Notes under the pieces: generated by a model
Told to the model about the DNA's origin: nothing
Database searches by the model: none
The model's input: only the letters and a program-made list of their open reading frames with translations
Position numbers and translations under genes: made by a program
Source of the DNA: Prevotella sp. CAG:1058
GTDB taxonomy: Bacteria > Bacteroidota > Bacteroidia > Bacteroidales > Bacteroidaceae
Assembly: GCA_000433175.1 (NCBI GenBank)
Contig: HF986684.1
Span: 1-27,383, forward strand
DNA: 27,383 nt
Direction of reading: 5' to 3'
In this document: one piece after another, positions 1 to 6,477 of the stretch
How positions within the stretch are numbered: position 1 is the stretch's first letter
Layout: every line of letters starts with the position of its first letter

Positions 1-1
1 G

Positions 2-271
2 GGACGCGACTGGTATGATTTTGAATGGTATGTACGACATAATGTACCTCTTGACTTCAGGCATCTGGCAGAACGAGTAAAGCAGTTTAATAATGAGGAA
101 ATTGGCAAGGATACATTTATCGCGTTGCTGAAAAAAAAATTATCAACTGCCAATATAAATCAGGTTAAAAATGACGTCATGCCTTTTGTCAGAAATCCGA
201 AAGAACTGGATATATGGTCAAATGATTACTTTGTACAATTGGCAGATATGATAAAGATTATAAATGTGTAA
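2..271 (+). CDS. C-terminal part of a probable AbiEii/AbiGii-family nucleotidyltransferase toxin (5' end outside window)
   Basis: An open frame enters from the left edge and ends at TAA 269-271, giving 89 residues. It begins GRDWYDFEWYVRHNVPLDF and ends in a lysine- and asparagine-rich tail. The RDWYDFEWYVR...PLDFRHL block resembles the C-terminal helical part of AbiEii/AbiGii toxins (COG2253), nucleotidyltransferases of type IV toxin-antitoxin and abortive-infection systems that modify tRNA or other targets. The catalytic GSxxxD-type motif would lie upstream and cannot be checked, nor can the AbiEi-type antitoxin expected before it. The next gene starts 21 bp downstream on the same strand, so the two are probably co-transcribed. 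The family call rests only on remembered resemblance of this tail. Confidence 0.6.
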   Translation, partial: GRDWYDFEWYVRHNVPLDFRHLAERVKQFNNEEIGKDTFIALLKKKLSTANINQVKNDVMPFVRNPKELDIWSNDYFVQLADMIKIINV

Positions 272-292
272 GAAATAAAAAAACTCGATATT

Positions 293-1705
293 ATGAAAGA
301 AATAAGATGTCCTAAATGTCAGAGCGTGTTTCAGGTCGACGAGGCCGACTATGCTTCTATCGTCAGCCAGGTTAAGAACGCCGAGTTTAACGACGAACTT
401 AACCGCAGACTTGAAGAGGTGAGGAAACAATATGCAGCGGAACTGAAGGCCGACGTGATGAAGTCGGAACAGACCTTCGGACAGAAGCTGTCGGCAAAGG
501 ACATTGAGATAGGAAAAAAGAATACTGAAATAGAACGGCTGAAGGCTCGTATTGACAACATGGCGCAGGCCAAAGCGCTTGAACTTGCCGGAGAGATGAA
601 TAAAAAGAATCAGGAGATATCAGAGCTGAAGGCCAAAATTGAGAGCATGGCACAGGCCAAGGCACTCGAACTTGCCGGTGAGTTGGCAAAGAAGGACAAG
701 GAGATATCTGAACTGAAATCCACCATAGCGCAGAGCAAGGATGCCTGTCAGATAGCCGTGCTCGAAGAACAGCGCAGGTCGCAGGACGCACTGAAAGAGA
801 AAGACAACAGGATTGTTGAGCTTACTGGGATGGTGAACCTGCAGAAAAACGAGGCCGCATTGCGTGAGAACAGCATAAAGGAGACTTACGAAATGCAGTT
901 GAAACAGAAGCAGGAGGAGGTTGACTACTACAAGGACCTGAAGACAAGGATGTCTACCAAGATGGTAGGCGAGACTCTTGAAATACACTGCAGCACGGAG
1001 TTCAACCGCATGCGCCCGCTATTCCCCAACGCCTACTTTGAGAAAGACAACGACGCATCGGGCGGCAGCAAGGGCGACTTCATATTCCGCGACTTTGAAG
1101 ACGGCTTTGAATACATCTCTATCATGTTCGAAATGAAAAACGAAATGGACCAGACGGCAACGAAGCACAAGAACGAGGACTTCCTGAAGAAGCTCGACGA
1201 CGACCGCCGTGCCAAGAACTGCGAGTTCGCCGTTCTGGTGTCGCTGCTCGAACCTGAAAGCGAGCTGTACAACACGGGCATCGTAGACATGTCGCACCGC
1301 TTTCCGAAAATGTACGTCATACGCCCGCAGTTCTTCATTCCACTGATAACGCTGCTCGTGCAGACATCAAAAAAGAGCATAGAATACCAGCGCCAGCTGG
1401 CCGTGGCGCGCAGCCAGTCCATAGACGTAACCAACTTTGAAAACCGCCTCAACGACTTCAAGGAGAAGTTTGCCAACAACTACCGACTTGCGAGCGAGAA
1501 GTTCAAAACGGCCATCGACGAGATAGACAAGTCGATAACCCACTTGCAAAAGATAAAGGAAGCCCTTGTGGGCTCGGAACGCAACCTGCGCCTTGCCAAC
1601 GACAAGGCAGACGGACTGACAATAAAGAAACTGACACACGGCAACCCGACCATGAAAGAGAAGTTCAAGGAGGCACGTACTGTTGAAGAAAACGACGAAG
1701 AATGA
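293..1705 (+). CDS. DUF2130 domain protein: CPxC N-terminus, long coiled coil, nuclease-like C-terminal domain
   Basis: 470 residues of unknown function. Residues 1-20 carry one Cys pair (C6-P-K-C9), a half zinc-ribbon. Residues 30-220 are a charged heptad-like coiled coil that includes two copies of a 29-residue unit. Residues 220-360 match the DUF2130 block (COG4487), with [18 protein letters not shown] and [10 protein letters not shown]. The spacing of D262 with E280-x-K282 inside predicted beta strands looks like a PD-(D/E)xK nuclease core; this is inference from the motif, not a demonstrated activity. The C-terminus is again helical and charged. No signal peptide or membrane segment is seen, so it is cytoplasmic. 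The start ATG 293 sits 21 bp after the AbiEii-like gene. A strong hairpin terminator follows at 1763. Confidence 0.85.
   Translation: MKEIRCPKCQSVFQVDEADYASIVSQVKNAEFNDELNRRLEEVRKQYAAELKADVMKSEQTFGQKLSAKDIEIGKKNTEIERLKARIDNMAQAKALELAGEMNKKNQEISELKAKIESMAQAKALELAGELAKKDKEISELKSTIAQSKDACQIAVLEEQRRSQDALKEKDNRIVELTGMVNLQKNEAALRENSIKETYEMQLKQKQEEVDYYKDLKTRMSTKMVGETLEIHCSTEFNRMRPLFPNAYFEKDNDASGGSKGDFIFRDFEDGFEYISIMFEMKNEMDQTATKHKNEDFLKKLDDDRRAKNCEFAVLVSLLEPESELYNTGIVDMSHRFPKMYVIRPQFFIPLITLLVQTSKKSIEYQRQLAVARSQSIDVTNFENRLNDFKEKFANNYRLASEKFKTAIDEIDKSITHLQKIKEALVGSERNLRLANDKADGLTIKKLTHGNPTMKEKFKEARTVEENDEE
527..700 (+). repeat. Two tandem 87-bp units inside the DUF2130 gene (29-residue coiled-coil duplication)
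   Basis: Units 527-613 and 614-700 encode residues 79-107 and 108-136. Both contain the segment [12 protein letters not shown] and end in a KK- or K-rich stretch, and a third partial unit (EISELKST) begins at residue 137. The DNA copies differ mainly at third codon positions, so the duplication is not recent. The length of 29 rather than 28 residues shifts the heptad register by one per copy. Confidence 0.85.
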
Positions 1706-1762
1706 ACCAACCAAACTGCCGGCAGTCGGCGTAAACGGATACGGCAAAACTGTGCAACAAAT

Positions 1763-1803
1763 AAAAAGCATCTGTACTCTACAAATACAGATGCTTTTTT
1801 TAT
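1763..1803 (+). terminator. Bidirectional rho-independent terminator between DUF2130 gene and GH2 gene
   Basis: AAAAAGCATCTGTA (1763-1776) pairs with TACAGATGCTTTTT (1786-1799) around a 9-nt loop. It runs into T on the + strand, and on the opposite strand the same stem ends in a T-rich run. It sits between two convergent genes and can stop both. Confidence 0.85.
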
Positions 1804-1863
1804 TTTTCGGTCTTTAAGCCTGAAATAAGCTTGACGACGGTTGAAATCCAGGCGGCAGAAATG

Positions 1864-3693
1864 TCATTTCCGCTCTTCCATCTTTTTCTTGTAGAAGTCC
1901 CTTAACACGTAGAATGCCTGTTTCTTCTGCCCCTGGTCTGATATGACACCCTTCCTGTTGAAGAAGTCCTGTATGCCGTGCAACTGGCGGCGGGCAGAAC
2001 GGAAGTCCATGAGAATCCACGGCGACGTGCCGGCAAAGCCTTCCACACGGTTGTACATGTCCAACGTCTGACGGTAAAGTTCAGCCTGGTACTCTTCCGT
2101 CCAGCGTTGTGTCTTGTCGCCGTGCAAGCCATAGAGCGCACCGCCGCCGAACTCACTGACAAAGAACGGTTTGTCGTAAGGGATGTCCCATTTGCGTGTG
2201 GCGCAGTCTTCCACCTTTCCGCCATACCAGCCCAGGTAATTGTTGAAACTTATAATGTCGACGTAGCTGCTCATGTTGTCATGCACACGGCTCGTATTGT
2301 TGTCTGTACCACTTACTTCCATCGCCATGCTTACCAGGCGGGTGTCGTCTTTCGCTTTGACGGTCTTCACCAGATTGGCAAGAAACTTGTCGCGCGCCGC
2401 ACTGTGCGGAGTCTCGTTTGCCACCGACCATATTACGATTGCGCAACGGTTCTTGTCGCGGTCTATCATGTCGGTAAGCTGCTTCTGCGCATTGAGGTAA
2501 GTGTCAGGATTGTCCCAATGTATTGTCCAGTAGACAGGAATCTCGGACCAAACCATGAATCCCATTTCCTCCGCCATTCTTACCATCTTCTCATTATGCG
2601 GATAGTGTGCCAGTCGCACGAAGTTACAGTTCAGCTCCTTTGCCCAGTTGAGCAACGTGCGGCATTCGGCCTCGTTGCTTACGCGGCCCTGCCTGAAAGG
2701 AGCTTCCTCGTGTATGGAGATGCCCCTTAAGAACACCTTCTTACCGTTGAGCAGTATGTCCTTGCCCGATGTCTCTATATGGCGGAAGCCTATCTTGTCG
2801 GCCAGCACTTCCGTCCCGTGCGTCAAAGTTACGTCGTAGAGCCTGGGCGACTCCGGCGACCAAAGCGCAGGCTTGGCCTTCAGGCTGAACTGCGCGCGGC
2901 CCTGCGCGTCGGTGGTAAGCTGCCTTTCCACCTTCAGCCCGTCGATGCGCAGGGTCACCTTCTCGCCTGCAACCGGCCTGCTAAGCTGCACATAGCCCTG
3001 CAGTTCGTCGTATCTGCCTGCCGCAAGTTCAAACCGGTAATCGTCTATCGACACTTCGGGCGTTTCAACAAGAAGCACATCGCGGGTTATTCCGCCGTAG
3101 TTCCACCAGTCCGAATTTACCGTCGGCACATTCTCTGGCCGGCGCTCGTTGTTCACCCTGACCACAACAAAGTTGCCACCAGCCTTCACCTTGTCGGTGA
3201 TGTCGAAATAGAAAGGCGTAAAACCTCCCTCGTGTACGCCTAACTTTTCACCGTTAAGATAAACATACGCCAGGTAATTCACGGCTCCGAAATAGAGATA
3301 GACACGTGTCCCGGCCTTAGGCGTATAACTGAAGTCCTTCTTGTACCAGACACTGCCTTCATAAAAGAAAAGGTCGTCGCGCTGTGTGTTCCAGTCGCCG
3401 GGCACGACCAACTGCTCTGCCGGACTAAAGTCGTACTCAACCATATCTGAAGGGTCCTTCGGTTTTTGGTTTTTGAAAAATCCGGTCGGGCTTTCAGCCA
3501 GGCGGTAGTCATAGAAACCGGCGTCAAAAGGGTCAACTATGGTCTGCCATGTGCCGTTGAGCGAAGTAATGTCGCGGCTGTAAACGTTTTGCAGCACAAG
3601 CTGCCTGCCGTCTTGTACAGTGTCCTCTCCATGCACATCGGCCGTAATGCCGAGAGCCAGGACAAGCAAGGTTGTAATGATCAGTGTTCTCAT
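1864..3693 (-). CDS. Secreted glycoside hydrolase family 2, probable beta-glucuronidase
   Basis: 609 residues when started at ATG 3693, where a signal peptide begins (MRTLIITTLLVLALG, cleavage near residue 20). The frame stays open to 3846 but the extension has no leader, so I prefer the inner start. Order: sugar-binding domain (about 40-210, with NDWWNYGGITR-like block SDWWNYGGITR), immunoglobulin-like domain (about 215-305), TIM barrel (about 310-600). The acid/base is E427 in WSVANE and the nucleophile is E514 in VSEFGGG. N579-R-K581 in FFNRKG aligns with the NxK motif that recognises the glucuronate carboxylate in E. coli UidA and gut microbial GUS enzymes. It probably hydrolyses glucuronides in the periplasm or at the cell surface. 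Galactosidase or another GH2 specificity is the alternative, less likely given NxK. Confidence 0.87.
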   Translation of the reverse strand: MRTLIITTLLVLALGITADVHGEDTVQDGRQLVLQNVYSRDITSLNGTWQTIVDPFDAGFYDYRLAESPTGFFKNQKPKDPSDMVEYDFSPAEQLVVPGDWNTQRDDLFFYEGSVWYKKDFSYTPKAGTRVYLYFGAVNYLAYVYLNGEKLGVHEGGFTPFYFDITDKVKAGGNFVVVRVNNERRPENVPTVNSDWWNYGGITRDVLLVETPEVSIDDYRFELAAGRYDELQGYVQLSRPVAGEKVTLRIDGLKVERQLTTDAQGRAQFSLKAKPALWSPESPRLYDVTLTHGTEVLADKIGFRHIETSGKDILLNGKKVFLRGISIHEEAPFRQGRVSNEAECRTLLNWAKELNCNFVRLAHYPHNEKMVRMAEEMGFMVWSEIPVYWTIHWDNPDTYLNAQKQLTDMIDRDKNRCAIVIWSVANETPHSAARDKFLANLVKTVKAKDDTRLVSMAMEVSGTDNNTSRVHDNMSSYVDIISFNNYLGWYGGKVEDCATRKWDIPYDKPFFVSEFGGGALYGLHGDKTQRWTEEYQAELYRQTLDMYNRVEGFAGTSPWILMDFRSARRQLHGIQDFFNRKGVISDQGQKKQAFYVLRDFYKKKMEERK

Positions 3694-3843
3694 AAAAGCT
3701 TTATTATCACTAAGGTTTTCAATTAACATAAGTCTTGATTCACCGTAAACTACCAGAATACGGGCTATTGGCACACACTGCCTGGTTTTCATAGTGCCTG
3801 ATCGGAAAGACCGACCGGCAACCGTAGCCGTTTTAACCGATGA

Positions 3844-3871
3844 CAAAGTTACTAAATAAATGGGACTTCAA
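3844..3871 (-). promoter_or_regulatory. Candidate Bacteroidetes promoter for the GH2 gene
   Basis: On the minus strand TAACTTTG (3844-3851) matches the -7 box TAnnTTTG, with a TTG at 3869-3871 as a weak -33 element 17 bp upstream. The implied 5' leader is about 140-150 nt, long for a simple hydrolase gene, and has no RNA structure I recognise. Confidence 0.45.
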
Positions 3872-3972
3872 GCCCTCATGCTGGTTTAAATTTGCCGCAC
3901 AATACAAATATCATACATAAACAACGCACCTGCAATGCGTAGCAATCAAACCACCCTACACCAACACAGTTG

Positions 3973-4024
3973 AAAAAATTAGGTTGACACATACCGACCA
4001 TGCGGCACGCATCAACCTAAAAAT
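3973..4024 (-). terminator. Rho-independent terminator after the PurF-like gene
   Basis: TTAGGTTGA (complement of 4012-4020) and TCAACCTAA (complement of 3979-3987) form a 9-bp stem followed on the minus strand by six T (3973-3978). The 24-nt loop holds a second small hairpin, ATGCG/CGCAT (4000-4012). The stem lies 32-83 bp downstream of the PurF-like stop codon. Confidence 0.75.
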
Positions 4025-4055
4025 ATAATCATTGTCTTAATTCCATGACATGGTG

Positions 4056-5465
4056 TCAGAAGCAGCCCGTGCCGTCGAAGCAATGGGTGCAGAGCTTGCA
4101 CTTGGGCAGGCCTATGGCCTCGACAAGATTTTCGAGCGTGTTAAACTTCAACGAAGTAAGGCCAAGGCGCTCGCGTATAATCTCAACCATGCGCTCGTAT
4201 TCGGGCGAACCTGTTTTGGCATACTTCTCAAGATTCTTGTTTTCGTCGCCCTCAAGTTCCTTTATTATGCGGCGCGTTATAAGCTCAAGGTCGCTCTTCG
4301 ACGCAGTAAAGCCGATGAACGGACAGCCGTAGATGAGCGGCGGACAGGCTATGCGCACGTGAGCCTCGCGCACGCCATAGTCGAAGAGCACCTTCACGTT
4401 GTCGCGCAACTGCGTGCCGCGCACTATTGAGTCGTCGCAAAACAGCAGTCGCTTGCCCTGAAGCATGGCGCGGTTTGGTATAAGCTTCATCTTCGCCACA
4501 AGGTTGCGCAGCTCCTGACGGCTCGGTGTGAAGCTTCGCGGCCACGTAGGCGTATATTTTGAAATGGCGCGGTGATATGGCACGTCCTTGCCTTCGGCAT
4601 ATCCGAGGGCCATGCCCACGCCCGAGTCGGGTATTCCGCATGTACAGTCAACTTCAGACTTGTCCTGCTGACCCATCTTCTTTCCCATCTCGAAGCGCAC
4701 TTCCTCGACGTTGCGCCCTTCATAGCACGATGTGGGGAATCCATAATAAACCCATAGGAAGGAACATATCTGCATGCGCTCCTCGGGCTTGCGCATCTGC
4801 TCCACGCTGTCAGCCCTCAGGCGTACAATCTCGCCTGGACCCAGGTCGCGGTCAATCTCATAATTAAGGTTGGGGAAGCTGCTCGACTCGCTCGTCGCGG
4901 CATACGCGCCGTCCTTCCGTCCAATCACGATAGGCGTGCGCCCCCATTTGTCGCGCGCCGCTATAATTCCGTCCTCGGTTAGCAGCAGCAGCGAGCACGA
5001 GCCTTTAATCTTGGCATACACGTTCTCGATGCCTTCAACAAAGTTTCTGCCCATTATTATCAGCAGGGCAATAAGCTCTGTCTGGTTGGTCTGGCCTGAA
5101 CTTAGCTCCGCAAGGTGCATGTTGTGTTCAAGCAGGTCTTTCTCAAGCTCGCCGATGTTGTTTACCTTGCCGACGGTGACAATGGCAAAGCGTCCTAAAT
5201 GCGAATTGATTATTATAGGCTGAGCGTCGGTGTCGCTGATTATGCCTATGCCCGAGTTACCTGAAAACTTACCCAACTCGTTTTCAAACTTTGTACGGAA
5301 GTATGTGCTTTCAAGATTGTGGATTGAACGCATAAACTGCTTTGCTTCCGCATCATAAGTAGCGAGTCCGCCACGCTTTGTGCCCAGATGCGAATTATAG
5401 TCCGTGCCGTAGAACAGGTCTGTAACGCAACTCGACTTAGAGATTGTCCCGAAGAATCCTCCCAT
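4056..5465 (-). CDS. Amidophosphoribosyltransferase homologue with degenerate glutaminase site
   Basis: 469 residues aligning end to end with PurF, which makes phosphoribosylamine from PRPP and glutamine in purine synthesis. The PRTase half is intact: PRPP loop LLFCDDSIVRGT at 340-351 and the flexible-loop region near SKYTPTWPRSF. The four cysteines that bind [4Fe-4S] in B. subtilis PurF have counterparts at C234, C381, C459 and C462. The N-terminal glutaminase half keeps its length but lacks the nucleophile: the protein begins MGGFFG where PurF reads MCGxxG. The catalytic Arg, Asn and Asp positions also appear replaced (GIGIISD, TVGKVNN, NQTE). Database entries probably name it purF. I withhold the symbol because glutamine-dependent activity is not supported. 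It stands alone, with its own terminator and probable promoter, away from other pur genes. Confidence 0.88.
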   Translation of the reverse strand: MGGFFGTISKSSCVTDLFYGTDYNSHLGTKRGGLATYDAEAKQFMRSIHNLESTYFRTKFENELGKFSGNSGIGIISDTDAQPIIINSHLGRFAIVTVGKVNNIGELEKDLLEHNMHLAELSSGQTNQTELIALLIIMGRNFVEGIENVYAKIKGSCSLLLLTEDGIIAARDKWGRTPIVIGRKDGAYAATSESSSFPNLNYEIDRDLGPGEIVRLRADSVEQMRKPEERMQICSFLWVYYGFPTSCYEGRNVEEVRFEMGKKMGQQDKSEVDCTCGIPDSGVGMALGYAEGKDVPYHRAISKYTPTWPRSFTPSRQELRNLVAKMKLIPNRAMLQGKRLLFCDDSIVRGTQLRDNVKVLFDYGVREAHVRIACPPLIYGCPFIGFTASKSDLELITRRIIKELEGDENKNLEKYAKTGSPEYERMVEIIRERLGLTSLKFNTLENLVEAIGLPKCKLCTHCFDGTGCF

Positions 5466-5512
5466 ATAATATGTTTTTATTTGTTTTAAAGGTCCGAATG
5501 TTTTCGGCGAGA

Positions 5513-5520
5513 CAAAATTA
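5513..5520 (-). promoter_or_regulatory. -7 box of the PurF-like gene
   Basis: Minus-strand TAATTTTG matches TAnnTTTG and lies 47 bp upstream of the ATG at 5465. No clear TTTG is seen at -33; that position falls in the dyad at 5535-5559. Confidence 0.45.
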
Positions 5521-5534
5521 CAAAAATATTGGTT

Positions 5535-5565
5535 AACTGTAATGAATATACTTACAGTTTTTTTT
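5535..5565 (+). promoter_or_regulatory. Perfect dyad AACTGTAA-N9-TTACAGTT with T-run: orphan terminator or operator
   Basis: AACTGTAA (5535-5542) and TTACAGTT (5552-5559) flank nine bases and run into eight T (5558-5565), the shape of a + strand terminator. No + strand gene precedes it, since 4056-5465 is read the other way. On the minus strand it covers the -33 region of the PurF-like promoter, so it could be a regulator site instead. Confidence 0.5.
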
Positions 5566-6346
5566 CTTGCGGGCTTTCCTTTCCGGCAAAAATTGTTCTA
5601 TGTCAATTATACGACGGCAGAAGCCTGACACGCAAATGCGTTAAGACTGCAACCACCGCTAACCGTAAAAACAGACGGAAAACACACAACCACAATCAAT
5701 ATAAGCCACGGCACGCTGGCACTAAAAAGCCTGTCAGCAACATGCCTGCCTGCACTGACACTGCGCCATGCAAAACAGCAGAACAAGCGTAAGGCCAAAG
5801 CCGCCACTGCGCCGCCCACGCCCATCCGCCGTTTAACACACTGCACACCAGACACTTACAACCGCACAGCAAATCTACTTACAAAAGGTTACCTTTCACA
5901 CTGCAAAAGGTAACCTTTGAGGCTGTAAAAGGCCACCTTTCAGACGCCAAAAGGCGACCTTTTGCAAAACCACTCCACAACACTGTCAGCCTAAAGGGTA
6001 AAAACACGTGGCACGGCCAAGGCTACACACCCTTTCCTCAGGCACCACCCCATCCCGTTTCCCAATGAATTACGCAAACCGGCGTGTTGCCGGCATTGTT
6101 AACCGCAAACGGCATGCAGGCGGTAAATCCCATGCCGATGCACCGTACAATCGGTTTTTCAATTAAATCATGCCGCACGCAGACACGGGGGCAAACATTC
6201 ATTCAGCACACTAACATCTAACTTTTTGACAGTTTTCACACACATATCAGCCACATTAACTTCCTTAATGCATCAAAAGAAGGTGCGACACAGACATTCT
6301 GCTTTCATTATGTATAAATAAGCACTTTCAATTTTCCCTTACATTT
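5566..6346. other. Gene-free region of about 0.8 kb
   Basis: Short frames on both strands are C/A-rich, lack recognisable motifs and have no promoter in register, so I see no supported gene. The visible content is the palindromic array at 5883-5962, a small hairpin CCGGC/GCCGG near 6080-6094, and an inverted repeat CGGCATG/CATGCCG (6110-6116 with 6131-6137). The last is followed by a short CCGAT/ATCGG hairpin and five T, a weak + strand terminator candidate. Confidence 0.6.
5883..5962. repeat. Palindromic array 1: four 14-bp palindromes at exact 22-bp period
   Basis: Units start at 5883, 5905, 5927 and 5949: AAAAGGTTACCTTT, AAAAGGTAACCTTT, AAAAGGCCACCTTT and AAAAGGCGACCTTT. They are separated by 8-nt spacers cacactgc, gaggctgt and cagacgcc. 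Each unit is AAAGG-N3-CCTTT. Units 1 and 2 are exact reverse complements of each other over 13 bp, so they can also pair into one long hairpin with a 9-nt loop. A related array lies at 17333-17412. It is not coding and lies about 0.4 kb upstream of the hut promoter. Confidence 0.92.
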
Positions 6347-6347
6347 C

Positions 6348-6378
6348 TTGCAACTTATACGTAAAAACACTATCTTTG
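6348..6378 (+). promoter_or_regulatory. Promoter of the hut operon
   Basis: TATCTTTG (6371-6378) fits TAnnTTTG and is preceded by TTG (6348-6350) with a 20-bp spacer, close to the Bacteroidetes -33/-7 layout. The leader to the ftcD ATG is about 90 nt. No regulator gene or obvious operator dyad lies next to it. Confidence 0.7.
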
Positions 6379-6477
6379 CACGTTAGGAAAACAGACATAT
6401 ACGGCCGCCTTTGCATGCAACGACGGCTGACATTTGCGTTAACGACTACACATAATTTAATATACTTTGAAAATACT

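Noticed and set aside
5607..5855. Small 82-residue minus-strand frame in the gene-free region
   Set aside because: Has a partly hydrophobic stretch but no promoter box, ribosome-binding support or familiar motif; the local C/A-rich composition makes such frames by chance.
5883..5962. Palindromic array read as a CRISPR array
   Set aside because: The period is 22 bp with 8-nt related spacers; CRISPR repeats are longer, with spacers of about 30 nt that are unrelated. No cas gene is present.
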